DNA of 64,000 nt from contig CM068367.1 in assembly GCA_034769895.1 (NCBI GenBank), positions 117,908,573 to 117,972,572 on the forward strand, written 5' to 3'. Made by a program: the position numbers and the translations under genes. The notes below the pieces were generated by a model. The model saw nothing but the letters and a program-made list of their open reading frames with translations. It searched no databases and was not told where the DNA came from. Source of the DNA: Magicicada septendecula (lineage: Eukaryota > Arthropoda > Insecta > Hemiptera > Cicadidae). Shown piece by piece: positions 57,038-64,000 of the stretch (its first letter is position 1; each line of letters begins with the position of its first letter).

Positions 57038-59188
57038 TAAAGCCCGGATTTTCGTGCAGTAAAAAATTCCAGAACGTGCAATAAAAACTTGAAATCGTGC
57101 AGTAAAAATTTTAGATTGTGCAAAATAAAATGCAAATCATAAAATTGAGTTAAACTAACATGACATTGGTCCCACGTCCTTAAAAATATGGAAATAATAG
57201 CTTTCATCTTAAAACTTACTGATTCAGACCATAGTAAGAGGAGAATAATTTTGTCTAAAAAACAACAAATACCAATTGTTACCATTTACCACTTTGTTAG
57301 GTATATATACTCAGATTTTACTTTTATTCCTGTTTATAATAGATGGCTGTTGAATTAAAGTTTACTAAACTTTGTTTGTCCAAAAGTCCAAATAAAGTTA
57401 CTAAAAATATTTTTAATAAACACGAATTTACATTTTTAACTTACTTACTATTAAGTTTATATTCAGGCTTTTTAGCTTAACATTTTGTTAAAATTAATAA
57501 TAAAAAGTTTAGCTTAACATTTTGTTAAAATTAACAATAATGTATTTTTCAAAATTATCTTCTGAAAAGCTAAATCGTCAGTCACTTAAAACATTTGAGT
57601 TGAGAAAATACACGCTCGACATCAACCCTTGTCATTGGACACAGCTTGAAACAGCTTAGGATTTTTGGATCTATTTCTAACGAAACATCTATTCCATTAA
57701 GAGCGTTGTTATATTTTGTTAAAGTATTGTAATCCAGATTTTTTTTTCAATGACATTTTTGAATTTATTGTAAATTAGTAAACCTTTTTCATTATTTATT
57801 ATTTTAAACTGGTTTTCTGTTTTTTCTATAATTTCTATTTGTGAACTTAATGAAAGATTTCTTTCTTCAAGTTTCTTAATTGAATCTGAAAGCATGGAAT
57901 AGTGAGCACGAATAAACGCTAAATCGGAAGTAATGGAAGTTGTTTTTAAAATGGCCTTTACTTTTGTGACAGATTGAGCATCTTTCTCAAGTTCAGCAAT
58001 AACTTCCTTATATTTTGAAAAATTATCGGAATAAAACAACGCGGCTTCCAACCATGTCCCCCACCTAGTAATAACAGGTTCTGGTGGAAGAGGACAATCC
58101 ATTTTATCTCGATACACAGATACACGATGGGGAGCTTTAAGGAAAATTTTATCCCATTATTTATCAATTTATTTACGTCAGGAAATACTTCACGAATTTT
58201 CTCAGCTACATGATTTAAGGCATGTGCCATGCACGTTAAATGAATCATTTTTGAATAAAACACTATTAATGTGGTTCCAGTTTTTACCATGTAAGGAGCA
58301 GCATCAGTAATGAAGAGCAAAATTTTTTATCTTGAAATGTAGTTTCTTCAAAAAAATTCATTAAACTATCGTTAATAAAACGGGAAACAGTTTCATGATT
58401 TGTTTTCATGAGTTTTTTAACTGAAATTTAAAAATGGGGTTGGTAGAACTTCTGGGTGGAGAATGCTCTTACTCGAATTGCAGTGAGCATCGACTTGTGA
58501 TTTTCTTTCGCTGCCTACAGCCTTATCACAAGGCACACAGTAGATCGTCTTCCCATCAGCTTTCAGCTCCAGATATTTTTCAATCTATCCTCTTATCTTG
58601 GAGCTCAGACTGCTTGCCGTTTTAGGCATATTAATAGATTCACGCAAAACGAAAAAACACGTACTGTTCCGGAGGCAGACAACTGAAAACTAAACAAATC
58701 ATCGCTCTGAGAAGAGAACAGTGAGAAGGGGAAATAGAGAATTCAAAAATTCTTGGAAGAATAAACCCGGCTCCTGCTTGCTCTGGGTCAAAATTCTAGG
58801 AACGAACGAGGCAGTTGAGCCATCTTTACTAGCAGCCGAGCGAGTGAAAATTTTTGTCTATTTCCTTCGGTTGTTGCATGTTTACATCATTTGATGTTCC
58901 ATGAATTTCTTCGTGCTGATTTTGTTCTCAACTTTGTTTACGATCTGCGTGTATGTTTCGCGCTTGGCTATCACGCAGCTGATTTTCGAAAAACAGGTAA
59001 ATGCAATTTTGTGCATTAAAACTACAGAATATGCAATTTTATGCAGTAACCCCCAAAACGTGCAATTTTGTGCAAAATAAAATGTATGTTAAAATGACCA
59101 ACACATCCCGATTCGGATAAATAACTTGTCACTGGCTGTTTACGAACTAGCAAAAAAAAGATGCAATTGCATGTGAATCCGGGCTTTA
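57038..59188 (-). mobile_element. hAT transposon, degraded
   Basis: 2151 bp bounded by the 8-bp duplication ATCATTAG (57030-57037 and 59189-59196). Terminal inverted repeats are TAAAGCCCGGATT and its complement. Both subterminal regions hold several copies of a GTGCAGTAAAA/ATGCAATTTT motif (57053-57130 and 58998-59085), the sort of repeated site hAT transposases bind. The transposase is on the minus strand. TSD and TIR identify the element clearly; the coding part is decayed. Confidence 0.85.
57719..58628 (-). pseudogene. hAT transposase fragment (CGGBP1-like zinc finger plus RNase H-like core)
   Basis: The minus-strand reading starts at about 58628 with MPKTASSLSSKIRG, then a stop, then KTIYCVPCDKAVGSERK and DAHCNSS, a C2H(C)-type BED-like finger similar to CGGBP1-like hAT proteins. 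A frame at 58320-57958 gives LFITDAAPYMVKTG, MIHLTCMAHALNHVAEKI and FPDVNKLI. After a frameshift, 58117-57719 gives PEPVITRWGTWLEAALFYS and a helical C-terminus. These motifs are the catalytic-core region of a widespread insect hAT family. Several frameshifts and stops, and no intact C-terminal dimerisation region, mean it is inactive. Confidence 0.75.
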
Positions 59189-59196
59189 ATCATTAG

Positions 59197-59820
59197 TCAT
59201 AGTCAATAAGTGGAATAACCCAAAAAGTAACAAAACAATTGAACAAAAATAATTTTACATAACACCAATTTACAGGTGAAAATAGCAGCCATAGAAATTT
59301 TTAATTTAGAAAAATTAAGTTAGATTAAAGTCTGTGACTACTCTCTTTCATACCATGAAATGGCTTTTAGCTGTATCCATCTTGTCCCTGCAGCAGCTCC
59401 GTGATGGCCAGTAGTTTACATTGCAGCCAGTCTTGTTCATATGTTGTGCACCAAGGTTGAATCCAGTGGTACCCAGTCTTGAATATATTTTTAAGGATTT
59501 GTCAAGTGGAAACCTACATTCCTGGCCCATTGGCTTATGTGGTGGTTGGATTGGCTGATTTAGTTAGCTGTCAGCACAAGGTACATCATATACTCATTGG
59601 TCTTCAGAAGGAAGGATATTTTGTTCATACATTTCTCAACAACAACAAGACTGTCTTTTGGTCCGACTGCAGTTCTGGTGTAACAGCATTTAGTCCTGGG
59701 AATTCTGTGTAGGGTACTTCATGTTTAGTGTAGTAGAGTAGTTTGTTGATTTGTTGGTTTTGCTGGCTGTGCCAATATCTTGTTGAGTGTTCATTCTATC
59801 AATTTGTTAGTTTGACAATA
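59197..59820. other. unassigned sequence with two overlapping short ORFs
   Basis: Open frames of 60 codons (59348-59530, minus, Cys-containing: TGCNVNYWPSRSCCRDK) and 77 codons (59479-59712, plus). Less AT-rich than the surroundings. I do not recognise either; a host exon is possible but unproven. Confidence 0.3.
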
Positions 59821-60386
59821 TATGAGGGTGGTCTGGAAAGTAATACCCATTTCCGCACACAGAGCGCGCAATGGTTCTGCTCATGTCTATTCCTGTTCAG
59901 TCATTCTCATTGTTGTGTCTAATTAGTCTGTGTGAAGTTTCATTGCGTTCCTAACCATTTTGTTGATTTTGCGCATGTTTCAAATGTTTAAAAAAATTGA
60001 GAATCCTGCTGCATGGAAAGTGATGTCTGAGATTCGATTTCTTCATGCGAGATATATGCCACTGTGCGACATTTACGATTAGATCAATGAAGTGTACAGT
60101 GACGTGGTGGATGAATCATCAGTATGGCGATGTTGTCACATTTTTAATACAATGGGAGAGAGAACGTCCTTGGTGTAGAACGAACAGGTCGTCCTTCTGT
60201 CATTACACATGATTTGCTGTGTGAAGCTGATGAATTCATCAAACCGGATCAGGCGGTGTCTTACACTCAATAAAATAAGTAAAAATTTTGCATTTTTCTC
60301 GCACTGTTATCCATGAAATTATCACCATTCGCAATAATTTAATTACCTTGTATCCATCAGTGACTTCGTTCTAGCTTTTTTATATA

Positions 60387-60420
60387 GACGCGTTTCGTGA
60401 CATGTGTCACATCATCAGTA
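60387..60420 (-). ncRNA. hammerhead motif, left arm
   Basis: Reverse complement of the motif at 61941-61972: CTGATGA, GTGAC/GTCAC stem II, GAAAC, and GTC as potential cleavage site. Confidence 0.6.
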
Positions 60421-60696
60421 ATCCTCGTCAAATGTTAAAATTCACATAAAAACACATTTGCACATATTTACTAAATCACAATAACGACATACACATAACG
60501 CGATGTAACTTCGGCTTCGTTGGCATACACATAACACGATGTAACTTCGGCTTCGTTGGACCGGTCCGACCGTGCGTGTAGTTGTCGAGCCACTAATTAA
60601 ACTAAGTCAATCCTTATCACCAGTCATTACCGTCATGCGCGATTATATTTAGGGCTGTATCATATAGTGAGTGAGATTGAAACCTTAGTTGTTCGT

Positions 60697-61191
60697 TTAA
60701 TATACTGTTATTGTTGATATTCTTGTCTTTAAATGATTTAAAATCTCAAACTCCTCGAGAGCATCCATTAACCTACCCTTACCGCATACATGGATTGCTT
60801 TGAAATTAGTATTGAAATCTGTGTAATTATGGTTATGCATCATTAGATGGCGTGCATAATTAGATTTGGTCTTGTCTAAATCATTCCTTGGTAGATGTTC
60901 TTTGTATCTTTTCAAGAAAGACCTGCCAGTTTGACCCAGATAGAAACAATCACAATCATCACATGACATCCTGTAAACACCTGTTTTCTCTTCTAACGGG
61001 AATGGTTGTTTTATGCGTAACAAATTAGAAATATTATTATTTGTTTTAAACGTGACTTTTATATTAAATTTAGAAAACACATTGGATATAATGTTAGGTA
61101 AAAGGCTACCGTACACTGTCGTTATATACTTTTTATTATTATTTTTATTTTTGTTAACTTTATTATCATCGATGGTATTATGGTGGGACAC
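60697..61191 (-). pseudogene. Penelope-like GIY-YIG domain fragment, left arm
   Basis: 164 codons: an Asn/Lys-rich linker, then GVYRMSCDDCDCFYLGQTGRSF, with the GIY motif as GVY and the YIG motif as YLG, the conserved Arg, and C-terminal VCGKGRLMDALEEFEI. It has shifted frame at its C-terminus relative to the right arm (near 60730). The RT is entirely missing. Confidence 0.75.
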
Positions 61192-61779
61192 TTATATAAA
61201 ACTAGATCCCACCATAATACCATCGATGATAATAAAGTTAACAAAAATAAAAATAATAATAAAAAGTATATAACGACAGTGTACGGTAGCCTTTTACCTA
61301 ACATTATATCCAATGTGTTTTCTAAATTTAATATAAAAGTCGCGTTTAAAACAAATAATAATATTTCTAATTTGTTACGCATAAAACAACCATTCCCGTT
61401 AGAAGAGAAAACAGGTGTTTACAGGATGTCATGTGATGATTGTGATTGTTTCTATCTGGGTCAAACTGGCAGGTCTTTCTTGAAAAGATACAAAGAACAT
61501 CTACCAAGGAATGATTTAGACAAGACCAAATCTAATTATGCGCGCCATCTAATGATGCATAACCATAATTACACAGATTTCAATACTAATTTCAAAGCAA
61601 TCCATGTATGCGGTAAGGGTAGGTTAATGGACGCTCTCGAGGAGTTTGAGATTTATAAATCATTTAAAGACAAGAATATCAACAATAACAGTATATTAAA
61701 TGAACAACTAAGGTTTCAATCTCACTCACTATATGATACAGCCCTAAATATAATCGCGCATGACGGTAATGACTGGTGA
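61180..61779 (+). pseudogene. Penelope-like GIY-YIG domain fragment, right arm
   Basis: Same domain as the left arm, but with the intact C-terminus (SILNEQLRFQSHSLYD, ending DGNDW). The first codons, including the apparent start, come from the palindrome centre and left arm, so the N-terminus is artificial. Only the endonuclease end of the protein is left. Confidence 0.75.
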
Positions 61780-61940
61780 TAAGGATTGACTTAGTTTAAT
61801 TAGTGGCTCGGCAACTACACGCGCGGTCGGACCGGTCCAACGAAGCCGAAGTTACATCGTGTTATGTGTATGTTGTTATTGTGATTTAGTAAATATGTGC
61901 AAATGTGTTTTATGTGAATTTTAACATTTGACGAGGATTA

Positions 61941-61972
61941 CTGATGATGTGACACATGTCACGAAACGCGTC
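61941..61972 (+). ncRNA. hammerhead motif, right arm
   Basis: CTGATGA (61941-61947), perfect five-pair stem II GTGAC/GTCAC with loop ACAT, GAAA at 61963-61966, then CGC and GTC (61970-61972), the classical cleavage triplet with a very short stem III. Stem I is weak in the single-copy context. Matches the minimal hammerheads described in Penelope-like elements. Confidence 0.65.
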
Positions 61973-62840
61973 TATATAAAAAACGCTAGAACGAAGTCAC
62001 TGACGGATACAAGGTAATTAAATTATTGTGAAAAAGTGACTTGGATACTATATAAAAACAAAATCACCATTCACTTGAAGTACAGAAAAATCTGTGCGAG
62101 ATGGGTTCCGCAAAGTCTTAGTACTGAACACAAAAAATTGTATGGCCTCTGCATTGTCTTTTTTGGATTGTTACTTGAAGGAGGGAGATGAATTCCTGAC
62201 ACACATCGTAACAGGAGACGAAACCTGGGTTTTGTGTGCTACATCAGTCTATGGAATGGCATCGCCCTCTGCAAAAATTCAGGCACCATCCTCAACTAGA
62301 AAGGTTTTCTGTTTTCGACTTCTTGTTGACTTTCGCCCCATGGAGGCACAATAAATGCTAACACATACTGCAAAATTAAAAAAAAAAATTGTGGCTTGTC
62401 ATTCAAATTGCAGGAGGAGCATATTGTCTAGCTGCATTTTGTTTGTTTCTTCATGACAAGAAGGCATGGCCTCAAAAAAGAGTTGATGGCAAAATTTAAG
62501 TGGGAAGTTTTCAAACGTCCAGCCTACAGCCGCGACCTTGTCCCCAGTGACTATCATGTGTTTTGCAAATTCAAAGAATTTTTGGAAGGAAGGAGTTTTG
62601 CAAGTGATGAAGAATTACAGAAAACAGTGACAACTTTTTTCACAGAACTGGCAGTGCAGGAATATGATGCGGGAATAAACAACTCGTCAGTCAGTATGAT
62701 AAATGCTTAAATAAAGAAGGCGGCTATGTAGAAAAGTAGAATAAGGTTGTTTTGTGTTAAATAAAAAGTTTCTTTCAAAAATCTTTGTCGTTTATTTCTT
62801 GTATTATAAAACAGTTATTACTTTCTGGACGACGCTCGTA

Positions 62841-63771
62841 CTACATACCCTTCTATAAGTGTTAATTCTGACATCTCGCTTTAAATTCTTTTGATTAACA
62901 TTTAGTGTTTAAATTGTGTGTAAATTATTTTTATTTGCAAATGTTGAGCTGAAAATTGCAGTAAGCAGTATCCAGATTTAGTTAGTACCAAATCTGGCTG
63001 CTATTTTTTCCTTTCCTCGATGGGATTAAAAATTTTAAATGTGCTTATAATTACAATTATAATTAATTAATTAGTAATTGACTTCTGCTTGAAGATATTG
63101 TATAGACTTTATATTTTTAATCAATGTGTTCTATAAATAAAGAGTTGTTTTACATATTCTTGACCTTTGGTCACATCCCCATAACATTATTTTTCCCATG
63201 TTAAGCTGATTTTGTAACCATGTTGTTTTGTAATAACATAACTGTTTGTAACTCTCACAGTTGAAATTTATGTATATATACTTGTATATACACCTACATG
63301 TATGAATGGAATACATGTGTACAGAAATTGATTTAAGCGATACATGGATAGCAACAGTTATCCCCCCTCCCATAAGTTTTTATTGTGACAACCATATAGA
63401 AAGTAGCATACTTCTTAGTTGCAATTTGGAATTCTCACTTCCTTTCAATTGCCTGCTAATAAATTATTATATAATACTACATATAATTTCATAAGTTACG
63501 CTGGGTAGTGCAAAAGTGCTGTGCCTCATTATTTAGATTGTTTTGTATGATTCATTCTTGTAGGCTGAATTTCAGTGTTTCAGTCATTGACTTGTTTAGT
63601 ATTAGCCTGAAGGTACACAGAAGTAAGTGCCTGCCTCTACAATTATTTTAACAAAAGGCAGATGAAAATTCGTACCATGATTTATTTATTTTTATTTTTT
63701 TAAATTTAACTGTAACCAATATAAAAAAATGAGCCGAATTTACTGTCGGAACTCTTCTTCTATCATATACA
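62841..63771. other. unassigned AT-rich sequence
   Basis: No gene or repeat recognised; open frames of 60-80 codons at 63131-63494 have no domain. Confidence 0.4.
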
Positions 63772-63900
63772 ATGGTTAAGCACTGGATTGTTGGGTCACA
63801 AAAACACAATTGTGAACCACGCAGTGGACATCCCATTGAACTAGCCATGCCAAAAACAATGAGAAAAATCTACAAAGCACTTTCGCACATTGAAGAGTAA
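63772..63900 (+). pseudogene. possible mariner-like transposase scrap
   Basis: 42 codons containing HNCEPRSGHPIELAM and MRKIYKAL. This resembles the EDxPRSGRP linker and the start of the second helix-turn-helix of mariner transposases. No catalytic region, TIR or TSD is visible up to the window end, so the call is weak. Confidence 0.4.
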
Positions 63901-64000
63901 TGATGCAAAGCATCGAAGTAAAGATGCTATTGGTAGCATATGGAGAGCTATTGCTCTGGAATTGAAGACTACAGGTAAGTTTATTTATTGTATAATATAT

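Larger units (their letters stand above)
60331..62062. mobile_element. palindromic Penelope-like insertion
   Basis: Two inverted, nearly identical 5'-truncated copies (minus 60331-61195, plus 61214-62062) around an 18-nt centre. They are flanked by the 10-bp TSD ATCACCATTC (60321-60330 and 62063-62072) inside the mariner. The right arm has an extra 34 nt (62029-62062) that the left arm lacks. The family differs from the array family but also has GIY-YIG and a hammerhead motif. Confidence 0.85.
59974..62739 (+). pseudogene. degraded mariner transposase, interrupted
   Basis: Begins MFQMFKKIENPAAWKVMSEIRFLHARYMP, with a stop in the first HTH, and continues with GRPSVITHD and SRTVIHEIITI until the insertion at 60331. 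It resumes at 62073 with KICARWVPQSL, VTGDETWV (first Asp), FLHDK (second Asp, from the usual HDN) and SRDLVPSDYHVF (third Asp), and ends KEGGYVEK at 62739. Several stops and frameshifts break it. It is related to, but distinct from, the transposase at 39415. Confidence 0.75.
59823..62838 (+). mobile_element. second mariner element, split by a Penelope-like insertion
   Basis: Ends TGAGGGTGGTCTGGAAAGTA (left) and its diverged complement (right), between TA dinucleotides at 59821-59822 and 62839-62840. Without the insertion at 60331-62062 and its 10-bp duplication it is about 1.27 kb, normal for mariner. The TIRs have several mismatches, so it is older than the mariner at 39253. Confidence 0.8.

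Noticed and set aside
1..64000. tRNA, rRNA or host multi-exon gene
   Set aside because: No cloverleaf-like or rRNA-like segment was noticed, and no run of exons with recognisable protein domains. This is a reading by eye and a covariance or RNA-seq search could overturn it.

Overview
This 64 kb window is eukaryotic, almost certainly from an arthropod and most likely an insect with a repeat-rich, AT-rich genome. The basis is its content: mariner, a long-spacer Tc1/mariner relative, hAT and PIF/Harbinger DNA transposons, endonuclease-bearing Penelope-like elements (PLEs), and Ty3/Gypsy-type LTR retrotransposons. I see no confident host protein-coding gene, tRNA or rRNA. Nearly every open frame of length belongs to a transposable element, and many element boundaries can be fixed to the base by target-site duplications (TSDs).

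Layout. 1-1896: unassigned. 1897-9720: minus-strand LTR retrotransposon encoding only a coiled-coil Gag-like protein; its 5' LTR holds a solo LTR of another family (8377-9430). 9721-14178: 3' part of a second copy of that family on the plus strand, joined head to head, its LTR split by a long-spacer Tc1/mariner-superfamily element (11140-13618). 14606-30517: about 16 kb Penelope-like array (two minus copies, a head-to-head junction, five plus copies, a 37-nt tail) flanked by one 10-bp TSD. 31137-37097: a second gag-only LTR element with a 4-bp TSD; a Harbinger-like element sits in its gag, and a hAT-type MITE sits in the Harbinger. 38326-38640 and 41429-41750: degenerate tandem repeats with regular spacing (105 and 92 bp). 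39253-40587: mariner with one nonsense codon. 44350-55130: a recent Ty3/Gypsy element with 2.2 kb LTRs and a tRNA-Lys-type primer site, inserted into an older Penelope remnant (about 44320-56321). 57038-59188: hAT element. 59823-62838: old mariner split by a palindromic Penelope-like insertion (60331-62062). The right edge has a scrap of another mariner-like helix-turn-helix.

How the parts may work together. The two gag-only families share a coiled-coil Gag N-terminus style, 4-bp TSDs (where measurable), a 2-nt LTR-to-primer-site spacer and a hairpin beside the polypurine tract. The Ty3/Gypsy element at 44350-55130 has a similar Gag N-terminus plus protease, RT, RNase H and integrase, so that lineage is a plausible trans-acting partner. 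The Penelope-like units carry a hammerhead-like motif at each unit junction, overlapping the ORF stop codon, which could process tandem transcripts. These functional links are inference; the element structures are read directly from the sequence.
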